Source of the DNA: Hetaerina americana
Lineage: Eukaryota > Arthropoda > Insecta > Odonata > Calopterygidae
Direction: 5' to 3'
Length of the DNA stretch: 64,000 nt
NCBI GenBank assembly: GCA_022747635.1
Contig: JAKTNV010000005.1
Span: 48,575,013 to 48,639,012 of the forward strand
The translations under genes were made by a program, and so were the position numbers. Shown here in pieces: positions 51,598 to 62,672 of this stretch; positions within the stretch are counted from its first letter, which is position 1; each line of letters starts with the position of its first letter. Below the pieces are notes generated by a model, which saw only the letters and a list, made by a program, of their open reading frames with translations, ran no database searches and had not been told where the DNA came from.

Positions 51598-51780
51598 GTG
51601 ATGAGGCAAATTGTGGAAGGAAGAATTTACGGGGAAAACAGCACTTGGGCACACCGGATTCGGTGCACGGAAAAAGTAATGGAAGACATGAAAGCGAAGG
51701 GACATGAATATTGCATAGAGATATTAACAAGTAGGAGAGTGCAACCAGTCATAGAATTGACATCTCCCGATGCTGAGTGA
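51598..51780 (+). pseudogene. Possible LINE (RTE-type) C-terminal fragment
   Basis: A 60-codon frame reads 'MRQIVEGRIYGENSTWAHRI' and then 'EKVMEDMKAKGHEY'. The layout (Q-I-V-E-G-x-I, a short basic stretch, then V-M-E-D-M-K) resembles the extreme C-terminus of RTE-like retrotransposon polyproteins, where a G-R-P-R motif usually lies between the two parts. Here that motif is degraded to W-A-H-R. The frame is too short for a firm call and could be a coincidence. No RT domain lies upstream. Confidence 0.35.
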
Positions 51781-52281
51781 GATGATATTGAATAAAAATT
51801 AACCCGAGGCCATTTAGCATGTAAATTTGTATTCACTTTCTTTGTTTGCATACCCGACTACCGATGATCCATTCTTCCACTGGGATTCCAAAAAGCCTTC
51901 ATCTACGATAGAATTCCAAAGGGTTGTTTTTGATGCCCATGCTCCGCGGGGAAATGTGAAAATTAAAACAGCACCTCACGCCAGAGGTGAAACTCGGACC
52001 CATGGCATTTAGGCTAACGGGATGACGTGTTGCCCTGAAGATTGACTTAACCAGCTGAAAAATATTTGACCTGCAGGAGAGTAAATTTGACGTTTTATTT
52101 AAACAGAGAACCCATAGCTCAAACTAAAGCATTCGGATGTTAGTTTAGGAGAAAGCTATGGATTATTCTTTCAGTAGTTTAACGGACTACGTTAAATAAT
52201 ATCTGGAGCGTGAACTTGCGATCACTAGAATTCTCTTTCTACAGAGGAATGGTTTAATTAAGTTATTACTCCTTGTATGTT
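51781..52281. other. No gene; weak tRNA-like trace
   Basis: Around 51930-52030 the minus strand holds GGGTCCGAGTTTCACC, a degenerate B-box, preceded by TTAGCCTAAATG, a weak A-box. This may be a very old tRNA-derived SINE. Nothing else was seen. Confidence 0.25.
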
Positions 52282-52285
52282 TCTG

Positions 52286-52339
<54 letters not shown>

Positions 52340-52358
52340 TGTATATATATATATACAC

Positions 52359-52414
<56 letters not shown>

Positions 52415-52437
52415 CACATGTATATATATATATACAC

Positions 52438-52523
<86 letters not shown>

Positions 52524-52533
52524 GTACATACAT
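52282..52533. repeat. Compound (TA)n array with a 79-bp internal duplication
   Basis: TA runs are interrupted by ATACACATGTATATA and ATACACATGTGTATA. The pair of interruptions occurs twice, CACATG at 52336 and 52415 and again at 52356 and 52435, both with an offset of exactly 79 bp. The array closes with TACGTACATACATG. All Ile-Tyr-rich frames here, on either strand, are translations of the array. Confidence 0.95.
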
Positions 52534-53880
52534 GTGGTCAATTTTAATTAGTCATTCGAAACTACGCACGTCTGTATTCATTACAGTTCTTCTTACCAGT
52601 CTTAATTATGCGTTTTTTGCGTAAAATCTTTATTTAATGCTATTGTTTTTCCTTGACCACTGTCATTGGGTTCAATGTTTTCAGAAGTTTAATTTGTATT
52701 TTTCTGAGTTTTTATTGGGTTTTATTTTGCTGGATATTATATTTTTAGCGTCTCTTATGTCAGAAGATGTTCCACTTAAGAGAGGAAGAAGAAAAAAATG
52801 TATTATTCAAATGATTAAAAATGCTTCATCGAATAAGAATTAGCTTCTGGAAACGTATTTTAATTAAGGAAAAGACTAAGGCCACGCACCTTTGAGATAT
52901 GGAGAGCCGACACTAAGGTCAAAGGGAATGTCTAATCCTCTCTGGGATTCAAATCAGTCTTCAGGAAAATAAAAAAACACGAGGAGTATGTAACATTTAA
53001 TCATACTTAATCACCATATGGGCTAACTTTTAAAATTAAAATAATGTTTCTATAGAGGAACGAACGACTATGAAATTCGGAGTTGTATTCATTTATCTAA
53101 TCGTAAACATAGAGTTGAATTACGTTAATTAATCTAATAAATTAAGTTACATTTTCTCATTTTGGCTCTCTTTTCTTTATTGCTGCCTTTTGTCTGCTTG
53201 ATATAGAGGCGGAGTGGTGTCCTGGTGGTTTATATGATACAACTGACCTTATTAGATGTGATCAAATTATGGTGACAATTCAGGATACTCCAACCTTTGT
53301 ATTAATTTACGGGCACTATTTCTTCCCGGGAGATAGCAGGCTATACATAGAAAGAAATTCCCCCATCTTGAGCTGTAAAATTCATATGTTGTCTTGAAAT
53401 TGTTACTTGTAAGACGCACGACGACAAGTGATATCGGTAGGCTACCACACAGAGAATTCTACCCCATACATGTCACCACTACCCTTTAGGTTGATAACTG
53501 GGGATATAATATAAAATTCACATAATTTTCAGAAGATATCATCAATTTGATTATTGAATTAGAAATGCTGACCGTGTTTATGCCTCAGGCGCCAAGATAT
53601 CATTATTTTTTGGCTTTCTCTACCCCTAGTGTCTTGTGTCCTGGCGATACGTCAATATTTTCACATTTCGTACGAGTATCACGGAAATTACAACACCTTT
53701 TATGGAAAATAACATTAGAAAAATATCATGATACATTGAAAAACATTTTTAAAAATTACGAGAGCATTTCACTGAAAATGTACGCGGTTTTGGCGAAAAA
53801 TTTATCTCTAAAATCAGAGTTAAATGTATGAACAAAGAAGCAAGCAGCTGTGTTCATTACCGTGCTTTGTTTTATCAATA
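52534..53880. other. AT-rich, no gene recognised
   Basis: Short frames only (plus 52637-52843, 68 codons; plus 53547-53831, 94 codons), neither with a known motif. Confidence 0.4.
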
Positions 53881-54023
53881 GCCTCATAATCGGATTGAAT
53901 AGCTACGGGCGTACGTTTTAAGTGCGCAGATGATGTAACCAGTATTTAAACTAGGATTCTCACGGCGGCGGAAAGAACAAAAGCGGAAGGCAAGGAAAGC
54001 AGCCTCATTCATATTCCACTCAC

Positions 54024-54132
54024 CTGGGACAGGAGCGTATTCGTTTAATTCTCCAACCAGATGGGAGAGAACGAAAGAAATGAACCGAGAAATAAAAACT
54101 AGCACAGCGGAAACAATCATCCAAGAGTCCAT
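54024..54132 (-). CDS. Candidate first coding exon with signal-peptide-like start (partial, unrecognised)
   Basis: From an ATG at 54132 the minus strand reads 'MDSWMIVSAVLVFISRFISF', continuing VLSHLVGELNEYAPVP. It then meets CCCAG|GTGAGTG at 54024/54023, a close match to the splice-donor consensus. The first 23 or so residues form a hydrophobic stretch that could be a secretory signal or anchor. The start context has G at -3 and G at +4. The exon would be 109 bp, 36 codons plus one base (phase 1). The same frame is open upstream of the ATG to 54261. GC content is higher than in surrounding DNA. I recognise no protein family, and no second exon or acceptor was found in the window. A chance ORF next to a chance donor remains possible. 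Confidence 0.3.
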
Positions 54133-57100
54133 GTCCTCTCCGCACGAGAGTACCAATTTCTCCGTTTCCCTTTCCTCTCTCCGGACATTATCCAGCGTAG
54201 GAGATGAATTGTAAAACACCCAAATGACTCGGAAAAAATACTTTTTGAAATATAGTACCACTTTTGACTAAACAAGAACCCTCGCCTAACAAGCACTATT
54301 TCCAACACATGAGCTAAACATAAGAAATCATTACTTAATAATACAAAAAAGCAGGCTTCAATCAAAACTATTTCAATGAATATGACATTTACACGACGAG
54401 CATCAATTTCGTGTGTTTAGGAACGAGCGATGTTCGTATTTTCAACTCAAATCATGTTCTATGAAAGCATACGCAATATTAATCAATGAAAATAAGTATT
54501 CTGTAATACAGTGATAAGTGTGTTTTTCCAAGTATATTTTTTAATCCGTTGAAATTTTCACGCGTGTGGCCGTCACGGATTTATCAACCTTTGAAAGTCC
54601 TACAGGGAGTTCTATCGTTCTCGGGACCTCGTTTACGCCCGCGCGGGTTTTTTTATTTCCGTCCATAACTAAAAAAAACCGTGCTATTAGTTTATGAGGC
54701 AATCTAATAGCAGTGATCCATACCTTCTAATCTGCATAGGACCGTGAGTTTTTTTTTTCAAAAATCAGAAGCAAAACGCAAAAGTGCACCTACCAGAAAG
54801 GACTACAGGTCGGAGGCATAAGGAAAAAAATAACAGGCTTCATATAAGCGAGAGCAAACAAACAGCCGCTGGCTCTTGTTTATTTTCACCCCGCAGAGGT
54901 AGACACACACCCTATACGCCACAGGGAATATAGGACGGCCGAAATGTCGACCATATCTCTTGCTTAGAGGATTTGTATTTCCAAAACGGTTTTTCCACAC
55001 AGCTCTCTCGTTTTGCCTCTCTCTCTCTCCCTGTATCCCTCTCTCTGTTTTCAACGCCCTCCCATCTCTCATATCCGCTTCCCAGGTATTGGCTCAATAC
55101 AGATGGGAAATATATATCGATATGACCTCCTATCGATATGTTAACTGTAGAAATCAAAAAGCATCGGTATACGTATTGCATGTAGGGAAATCTTCAACTT
55201 TTTTTTGAAGAAAGATCCAATGAAATTGATATTGCACATTCCAGCGTTAATGCGGGAACATATTACTCGTGAATTACCTCTAAGATATACTATTGATCAA
55301 ATTTAAATAAGAGCAAGTCTACAGCTACACTTCCACATGCCTGTTTTAACCCCCAGGGTGATGGGCATTAATACACTCGTATAAGCTCTTTGCCCGTTGC
55401 TAGCCTCTTGCCCACTGCCCCATTTCTCTGGAAGGAAATATGAATAAAATTTTAATTAAAATTAAATTAAAATTTTATTATAGAATAAAAACTTTTTTAA
55501 ACTCATATTCAACTGTTTTGCTATATCAAGGAAATTGGTTCGATTGATTATTTTCACTTGACTTTTGCATTTTTTCTAAAATATTATGCTCTTCGAAGAT
55601 AAATAATTAACTTGTGTTATTAACTTGGCAAAGATTGTTAACGCCAATAAGAGACTTGTCGGATATTTATTTTTAAATGCATTTTCCTTAAACGTAGTCT
55701 TCTTGGGTAAATAATTTCTGGTTATATTTTATGTTTTTGGATTTCGTGTACCTGTAATTGCATAAGTTCAAAGAACCAGAGTGAATGCATTTTTATGACT
55801 GCTTTTGCAACGGCAGCGAGAATTGGAATTTATGCGCACGCTGCTTAATGAACGTGTTTAATTATGAAAGACCGTCACATTCTAAAATCACCCAAATTCA
55901 CTCATTGAGAATATTAAGGAGTCAATTGGCCATTTAAATAGGTTTTCAGCTCCTATCAGTTACATCAGTAGCAAAACAAAATTATCTTTGGACATCATAT
56001 AGCTACGAGAATTTCTAAAATATTTTGTTATTAACCGCCCAAAAAATATGGTTTCTTTCTCTAAATATTAGTTTGGTTCTCTATAGCCTATCACTAATGT
56101 TTTCGTGCCTTTTTTGTTTATTGCTAAAAGATAGTTTCTGAGAATATATTAACATATATCATTGAATAGCAGCGTTTCTAAATGGTAACAATTTTTCAAG
56201 TGCATTCGCTGTAAAAAATCACTATAAGCATTATAATAAATAAGGATAGTCACTAAAGGACTAATATTTATAAGTTACAAATAAAATACATAACGATGGC
56301 GTTTATGATAAACTCCACTAGAGATAATGCTGCTGCCTCAAAAATTCATGCATCTATCACAACAACAATTATGCCATTTAAAACTAATATATTCCAGAGC
56401 CAAATTTTAACTAAAAACATCCTTCCACCCGTGAACGGGGCCTGAAGTTTAGCAGTCAGCCTTGACTTTTGCAACTTCCACGTATGGATTAGACGCCTTT
56501 CCCACCGCTTCTTCAGCTAAGGCTCGAAATTAACGGGCTAGCCAGATGGACTAACCAAGTATCGTTATAACATCTGGTAGGTACTTAAATGTCATTACTC
56601 AGAAGGTAATTTCAGCTTTTTTTCATTCCTAAACGAACTTCTTGCTCACTAAACATCCCTATTTTGCGCCATGGAATTTCATTGTTTTTAGCCAGTCGTT
56701 TCCAAAATATTTAACACGCAAAACCTCTAGAAATTTTATGTTAAAAATTATCGCTAACCATATAAAGCATTAAAGGTGACTGTAAAAGCTGAGAAGAAGT
56801 CTGAAGGGCTTAAATTTGTCATAAACAAAGACAAACTCTTCATGTTCGAGTACGCCCCAGAAACGAAAAGGCAGAGCCGCGAGTGGCACACAAAATCATC
56901 GCCTTAAGAAATAACGAATGAACAAGTCTCGCGTAAAAACGATGGCCATTGCCTTCTTTGACGTTCAAGGAATCCTCCATTTTTAGTTTTTACCACAGGG
57001 AGAAACTGTCAACTTAGCGTTTTACCTGGAGGTGCTCAAGAGATGGAAACACTCTCAAACTCCATCACGACAATACCCGCAGCCACACGTGCTTCATCGT

Positions 57101-57285
57101 TACCAACTTCCTGGATCGTAGCATCGCCCCTATGGTCCCCCAGCCCCATTGCAGTCCCGACTTGGCTTTGTGCGTTTAGAATATTTTGAAGAATTTTAAG
57201 CATTTGTACAAGTTCGATCAACAATGTGTGTTTCCCAGAGAATGCGCCTTACTTTTATAGAGGTCCCTGGGTATATGTATGGGAT
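54133..57285. other. Mixed AT-rich DNA, no gene recognised
   Basis: A CpG-rich patch occurs at 54560-54650 (CGCCCGCGCGGG). A C/T-rich stretch with TCTCTCTCTCTC lies at about 55014-55050. A 15-bp perfect inverted repeat is at 55443-55479. Minus 57036-57224 (62 codons, beginning MLIELVQMLKILQNILNAQS) has a coding-like residue mix but no family I know. No transposon protein was seen. Confidence 0.35.
55443..55479. repeat. AT hairpin, 15-bp perfect arms
   Basis: AATAAAATTTTAATT and its exact reverse complement are separated by seven bases. There is no GC-rich stem and no adjacent gene, so it is not called a terminator. Confidence 0.8.
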
Positions 57286-57290
57286 AGTGT

Positions 57291-57309
57291 GCGTGCGCAC
57301 ACACACACA
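57291..57309. repeat. (CA)n microsatellite, self-complementary with preceding GTGTGCGTGCG
   Basis: GTGTGCGTGCGCACACACACACACAC forms a short imperfect palindrome. Confidence 0.8.
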
Positions 57310-57779
57310 CTAGATGATCTAGGAGCCCTCAAGGGAGCAATATACCATTTGGACGGCGCAATAGAGCCCAAAAATAAATTTGAGAGCACGTAAAAGGACA
57401 TTAAAATTTCATATTAACACAAACACAACTCACTTTAGTATATCAGTGGTCCCAGTCACTTTCATTAGGATACAAGCAGTCACTAACGGGAAGATAAAGA
57501 AGCGAGGTAAAACTTGAATGAGGGACGGCATTTGACTGTTGGTGTCACGTTAAAAACACTACAAAGGAATACAACAGGAAGCTACCTCAATTATTAATCC
57601 TAAGATTTTTATGCTGGATAGTTTAGACGATTTGAGTCCTGGTAACCATAGGAATACCTAATCGGCCGTGTCTCTTGCCTGACAGCGGGAAAGGTAAGGA
57701 TTCTGCGGTCATCATCTCACGAAACCGACCGCAGAAGCACAGAGGACACAGAAAGAGAAGACCAAATTAGAAAAAAAAT

Positions 57780-58900
57780 GAAATTGGAATGTAAGGGCAA
57801 TGTTGAGGATAGGAAAATTAGAGAATACAGGTGTATTAAGCGAGATATGGAAAGAGGAAATATAGATATTTTAGGATTATGCGAGGGCGAGATGGAAGGA
57901 AAGCGGGGATTACTTGAGTAATAGCTACAAAGTAATAAGCAACAGAGGGGACAAGAGGTAACAAGGGGTGGCCATAATACTTAATAAAGAGGTAGGAAAA
58001 AGCTTAGAGAACATAGAACAAGTAACAAATAGAATATTACTAGCAGAGATAAAAGCAGAATCGTCGAACTTGGTCATTGTTCAGGTATACATGCCACCGA
58101 GCAACCATAAGAGGGAAGAAGTCGATAGGATAAACGAACAGTTAGAGGGCATACTCGCGTGTGTTCCCGCGGGAAAAAATTGAAAGTGATTTCTGTTTGG
58201 AATACAAAGGTAAGCGAAAGAAGAGATGATGATGAGGTGGGGGACTACAGTTTAGGTACGGCAAATGACCGTGGGGGAAAGCAATTGTGTTCTGTAGGAG
58301 GCAGGGGTAGGTAATCACCAACACTTGATATAGACACGACAAAAAGCGCAGGTATACATGGAAAATGCCAGGTGACTCAGAAAGGTACCATTTATATTAA
58401 ATTATGATTAGACATAGATTTAGGAGAATTGTGGTCAATTTGCTCAGTTTCCTGAGAGCGGATGCGGGCTTAGATCACAATTTAGTTGTCATGAAATGTA
58501 GCGTAAGATTCAAAAAGATAAGGCAGAAGAGGCGGATTAGTAAAGATAATGTAGAAACATTAAATGGATTGACAAGGGAGGAGTATCAGCGGGATGTACA
58601 GAAAATAATGAGTAAGTGAAAAGAGATGAGTTTTATCGAGGAAAAATAGGAATGTTTGAAAAAAGTGATATCGAAAGCTGCAAAAGAAACTTTAGGAACT
58701 ATTAAAAGAAAAAAGACAGGAAAAGCATGAATTACGGGTGAGATGATTAGAAAAATAATTGAGAGAAGGAAATGAAATAATGTTAGCACAATGTTTGGTA
58801 AAAAGAAATACAAAGAGGTAAACAATAAATTGAGTTGGAATAGAAATTGACATTAGAGAAAAAGAAGCTTAGTAGAAGACGCAGTGCGAGAATATGGCAA
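57780..58900 (+). mobile_element. RTE-type LINE, 5' (endonuclease) portion only
   Basis: An AP-like endonuclease domain of a non-LTR element in plus orientation. Read through several frame changes, it begins 'NWNVRAMLRIGKLENTGVL' (about 57782), then 'ERGNIDILGLCEGEMEG' and 'QGVAIILNKEVGKSLENIEQ', then 'VIVQVYMPPSNHKREEVDRI'. It continues to a degenerate G.Y.LGT.NDRG block, an R-x-Y-T-W block near 58350, and 'DAGLDHNLVVMK' (about 58460-58500). This series is characteristic of RTE/BovB-like endonucleases. The linker towards the RT ('AKETLGTIKRKK') is still visible, but the sequence stops matching by about 58900 and no RT follows. Confidence 0.8.
57782..58620 (+). pseudogene. RTE-type endonuclease pseudogene
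   Basis: The enzyme would nick the target DNA to prime reverse transcription. Recognisable motifs are W-N-V-R at the N-terminus, I-D-I-L-G-L-C-E with the catalytic Glu, V-x-V-Y-M-P, N-D-R-G, and the C-terminal D-H-N-L-V. The last is preceded by L where relatives have S. The canonical Q-I-D-Y-I segment is reduced and includes a stop near 58403, and the G-D-F-N block is not recognisable. At least three frame changes and several stops make it non-functional. The two longest frames inside it are plus 57968-58183 and plus 58404-58619. Confidence 0.8.
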
Positions 58901-59471
58901 GTTTACAAAACAAGCATTTTGCTGGTAACCGGAGGGAAACGAGGCAGGTGGAGAGTTTCCTAGTTTTTTGGAAGAGCATACTCACTATATTTAGCCGTGA
59001 GTTAAAATAAACCGGTTCACAAAATGACACCTATCCGTATTATCTCGGTTTGCAACACTGTTTTGCATTATCCACACTAGCTATTGGCATCTCTTTTTCC
59101 TTTATCTCAACCAACTCTTGTAAAGACTATGCTTTTGTTTCAGAGTCAAGATCGAACACCTATGACGCATCTCCAGAGATGAGTAATAGGTGTTCGATCA
59201 TTTTTAGAAAACCTGAGGGATCGTTTGCGGCTTGCAACAAGTGCCCAGAAACTGCAGGACGGAATTCTCGGCGTGACGAGATAAAGGAGAATGCGACGAG
59301 GCAGCTGATGACCACCACAAAAAAGGACTTGTTTTGACTAGTAGAAGAGGTACTGGGATGCACGTGTTGTCCCAATAGGAGGATTTTGAACTAAACTTAA
59401 GCATCATTAGGTAGGGTATTTTTCTCAATATATTGCAAGGGTGGATACCATCTGGAGAGGCCTTGTATATA
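58901..59471. other. Junction sequence between LINE fragment and first mariner, no gene recognised
   Basis: A 95-codon plus frame at 59050-59337 and overlapping minus frames show no known motif. The words AGGTGTTCGATC and GATCGAACACCT form a 12-bp inverted repeat at about 59150-59199, roughly 28 bp apart. Confidence 0.35.
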
Positions 59472-60345
59472 TACGAGGAGTGTGGAAAAAGGTTCACAAT
59501 TTTGATCTATCGCGGATTATGTATATTTGAATTTCGTTTTTTTGGGGCGATATGTTGGTACCTATGTCTCTCACTCATTCCGAAAGGTTCGGCCTTTTTG
59601 AATGTTCAGTTGTTTGTTGGCAGCTGTTTTGCTTGGGCTTGTTTTGGCTTGACTTCCATTTTTTGCCTGCTCTTAAAAATGGATCTAAGAATCAGTATCA
59701 AATTTTGTATGAAAAACGAAATTAAGACGCCAACGCATTCCGAATGTTGACTGTGGCACATGGAGAATCTACCTTGGAGTGAATCATCGTTTTTTGGTGT
59801 TACAAAATGTTCTCAGAGGACCGAGAAGAGGTGAACGTCGAAGCGTGCCGGACGCCCGAGCACGTCGACAACAGACGAAAACATTGATGACGTGAAGAAA
59901 ATAGTATTGGCCAATCGTCAAATCACCGTTAGAGAAGTTGCTGAGGACCTAAACATATCGATTGGCTCGTGCCATTCGATTTTTACCAATGATTTGGGCA
60001 TGATACGGGTCACCGCGAAATTCGTCCCAAAATGGCTCAATTTTGACTCAAAAATAGCAATACATTAATATAGCTAATGAGTTGTTGGACTCGGTCCGCG
60101 ACGTCCCAAGTTTGCTCCAGAGGGTCATAACTAGTGACGAACTAATTGTTTATGGTTATGACGTGCAAACTCCAAAACTCCCAATCCTCCCAATGGAAGC
60201 TGCAGAATGAGCCAAGACCGAAAAAAGCGCACCAAGTTCCGTCGAATGTGAAAGTTTTGCTTACAGTTTTCATCGATTACAGGCTCGCGGTGCATCATGA
60301 GTTCTTGCCACAGGGAAGAACGGTAAATTAGGAATATTACCGACA
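59472..60345 (+). mobile_element. Mariner element A, 3'-truncated
   Basis: Starts TACGAGGAGTGTGGAAAAAGG, matching the form of mariner terminal inverted repeats and beginning at a TA. It continues through a leader of about 200 bp into the transposase. Similarity stops just after the E-Y-Y motif at about 60345, and no matching 3' terminal repeat is seen before the next mariner begins at 60745. About a third of the element is therefore missing. It lies in the same orientation as the second mariner but belongs to a different subgroup. Confidence 0.8.
59679..60345 (+). pseudogene. Mariner A transposase pseudogene
   Basis: A DD34D cut-and-paste transposase. The ATG at 59679 gives 'MDLRISIKFCMKNEIKT'. 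A frame change then leads to 'MLTVAHGESTLE', 'YKMFSEDREEVNVEA', and the helix-turn-helix part 'KKIVLANRQITVREVAEDL' and 'ISIGSCHSIF', then 'AKFVPKWLNFDSK'. The catalytic core starts at 'VITSDELIVYGYD' (first Asp; relatives usually have G before the D) and 'KVLLTVFIDYRLAVHHEFL' (second Asp). It breaks after G-R-T-V-N-stop-E-Y-Y. The third catalytic Asp and the PYSPDLAP-type motif are absent. Several stops and frame changes are present, so it is dead. Confidence 0.88.
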
Positions 60346-60744
60346 CGTTATATTGCCAAGTTATATAGCAAGAAATAAACCGATATTTGAGCACGCACAC
60401 CCATATATATCAAACAAAATGATAATTTTAATAAATTGATAATTATAAAACGATAGTTAGATCTAGCTTTAAGGTGAAAAGGAGCATTAACACTTTCTAT
60501 TTGTATGAAGCGACATTGTACACGTCAGCAATATAATGGCACTCAATGGCAATCGTGTGGTAAAATATTCATCGCCCTCCCAAGCTTTCACCTTGATCCA
60601 TCTGCACGTATAAAAAAATTTACTTTTAGAAGTAGTGTGTGTATCAATCCGTAATGTATATTTGGGAAAAAATCTGGACACTCTCTGGCATATTCCAACC
60701 GAGTCTGCAATTCACTCGGGGTTTGTCCCATAAAAGTGAGCCAA
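60346..60744. other. Spacer between the two mariners
   Basis: Mostly AT-rich. The sequence near 60640-60740 reads in frame for some distance but matches nothing I know. It may be flanking DNA into which one of the elements inserted. Confidence 0.4.
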
Positions 60745-62064
60745 TACGACGAGTTCTGTTCAAAAGGTTCACGAACTTTTTAAAAAGCGCATCTCTAGTT
60801 GGTTTTTCAATCCGATTCAAGGCGTTATGTTTAAGAAAAACTTCCCAAAAAACCCCTTAAATCACATTGTTGATATCTTGTTTCAATGATTTTTTACGGC
60901 TGTTTATGCGAAGGGGTTCTCGTGGATTGCGGGGAAAAATCAGATCCACTGAATGAGCTCTTTGAAGGAGCAAGGCTCTTCTGTGAAATTCTGTGTGAAA
61001 CTCCGCAAATCCTTCACGGAAACCTTTGAGTTGATTACCAAAGATTAGCAAAGGGAGGATGCTATGAAACCACGTGTTAGGAGTATTTTATCTGGTCCAA
61101 AAAAAGGAGGCAATCAGTGGAAGATGATGAACGTTCCGGAAGACTATCATCGTCGACTGATGACCCACACATCGAGAAAGTGAACGATCTCATTCACGTA
61201 TATAAACCGCTTGACTATCAGAAAACTTGTAGAAGAGCTTGGCATCTCGATTGATTCGTGCTTAAAAAATCCTGGCAGAAAAATTGAGGATGCATCGAGT
61301 AGCCACCGAATTTGTGCCTCGCCTTATAACAGTAGACCAGAAATAATATCGAGGTCAAGTCTGTCAGGAACTGTTTGATTGAGCTGAAGAAAATGAAACC
61401 TTCATGCCCATAACAGGAGATGAGTCATTGTCTTATTGATATCAGCTCGAATCCGAAGAGCACTACTCTTCACAATGGATTAGTGACATCCCCCACCCAA
61501 AAAAAGTTCGACAAGTACGCTCAAATGCCAAAGTAATGTTGACTGTTTCTTTTCGGCGCAATAGGGCTGTGGATCACGACAATCAGCCTAAAGGCCGGGC
61601 ACTCAACACAGAGTACTACCTGGAGGTTATAAAGCACTTAAGAAAGAGAATCAGACGGAAACGGTCCGATCTTTGGTGGTTTTTTTCACTATAAAATCGC
61701 TCTGGCTCACTCGTTTCTCCGAACTCGTGAATTTTCAGCCAAAAACAAGACAATTGTGCTTCCCCACCCACTTTTCTCAACAGACCTGGCCCCATGTGAT
61801 ATATTCCTCTTTCCCAAACTAAAAACTCCGCTCAAAAGAAAAATATTGCCGCTATTCCATATGTGAAGAAAAATTCAACAGAAGAGCCTATGAGCATTCC
61901 AGAAGAAGCGTTCCAGGACTGTTTCAAAAAGTGGAAACGCCCTTAGGATTACTCCATACGCTGGGGAGGAGACTACATTGAAGGGGACCCTAACCAATAA
62001 CCTTTTAGTGAAGAATTTGTTGCGTAAAAACTAAAGTTCAGGAACATTTTGAGAAGACCCTGTA
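60745..62064 (+). mobile_element. Mariner element B, full length but inactive
   Basis: About 1.32 kb, the usual mariner size. The 5' terminal repeat TACGACGAGTTCTGTTCAAA (60745 on) and the reverse complement of the 3' end, TACAGGGTCTTCTCAAAATG (from 62064), share TTCTxxTCAAAA and then GTTC-xx-GAACTTT. They are imperfect terminal inverted repeats of roughly 30 bp. Both ends abut TA, the mariner target. It encloses one transposase pseudogene. Confidence 0.85.
60953..62000 (+). pseudogene. Mariner B transposase pseudogene, catalytic residues lost
   Basis: The ATG at 60953 starts 'MSSLKEQGSSVKFCVKLRKS', and the stop at 61998-62000 follows 'GGDYIEGDPNQ'. The span of about 349 codons matches the family length (around 345). 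Visible in shifting frames are R-x-SVEDDERSGR, 'PHIEKVNDLIH', 'LTIRKLVEELGISIDSCLK', 'ITGDESLSY' (first catalytic Asp kept), 'NTEYYLEVIKHLRKRIRRK', 'LAPCDIFLFPKLKTPLK' and 'EEAFQDCFKKWKR'. The position of the second catalytic Asp (FFD in relatives) reads F-R-R. The HDNAPAH-type third Asp reads H-Y-K-I-A-L-A-H. Stops and frameshifts are many. It is clearly an old copy, and distinct in sequence from mariner A. Confidence 0.9.
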
Positions 62065-62615
62065 TTACTATTGAATTTAGGTTCCGTAACGGACAACAGC
62101 TGATGTTAAAGGTTTCTCTGAATTGTCTATAGGCGATAGTAGTCAAGAACGTCTTGACATTACAATGTTTTGTCTTTGCATTGAGGTAAAACTTTAGCTA
62201 TTGAAACGCTTTGCTATTTTTTATCGTTATTGCAAAGGTATTAATTTTTGGCTTAAGTTTGGTTTTTGGGCAAAAGCATCATTTAAATACTGTTACCATA
62301 CTGTGTAAATACCGTGTTTGAATGTATGTCTTTATTTGTCTACATTTACTTCAAGCCTAACAGAACATGAATATAACGCTGAATTAAGGAACATGCAATC
62401 AAAATTGCTTGGAAGCGTAGATCTCGGATTTCTTTGTGAAGATTGTTTTTTTTTAAATTCTTTATTTGTATTAGAAAGAGAGGGTAGTCAATTTTAAGCC
62501 ATTTAAAATTAAGATTGAATGTAAAAAATCAAAAAAGCTCCACCACAAATCCAATGTTCCTATTTTTGCAATAATAAGTTAAAGCATTAATAATTTAAGC
62601 AAATCATTCGTAAAT

Positions 62616-62672
<57 letters not shown>

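Noticed and set aside
52258..52624. Ile-Tyr-rich frames on both strands
   Set aside because: Translations of the compound TA array.
53884..54261. Full 125-codon minus frame as a single-exon gene
   Set aside because: The part beyond the donor at 54024 has no special character. Only the segment from the ATG to the donor was kept, as a candidate exon.
55443..55479. Transcription terminator hairpin
   Set aside because: It is an AT-only inverted repeat with no adjacent gene, in a genome where such palindromes are common.
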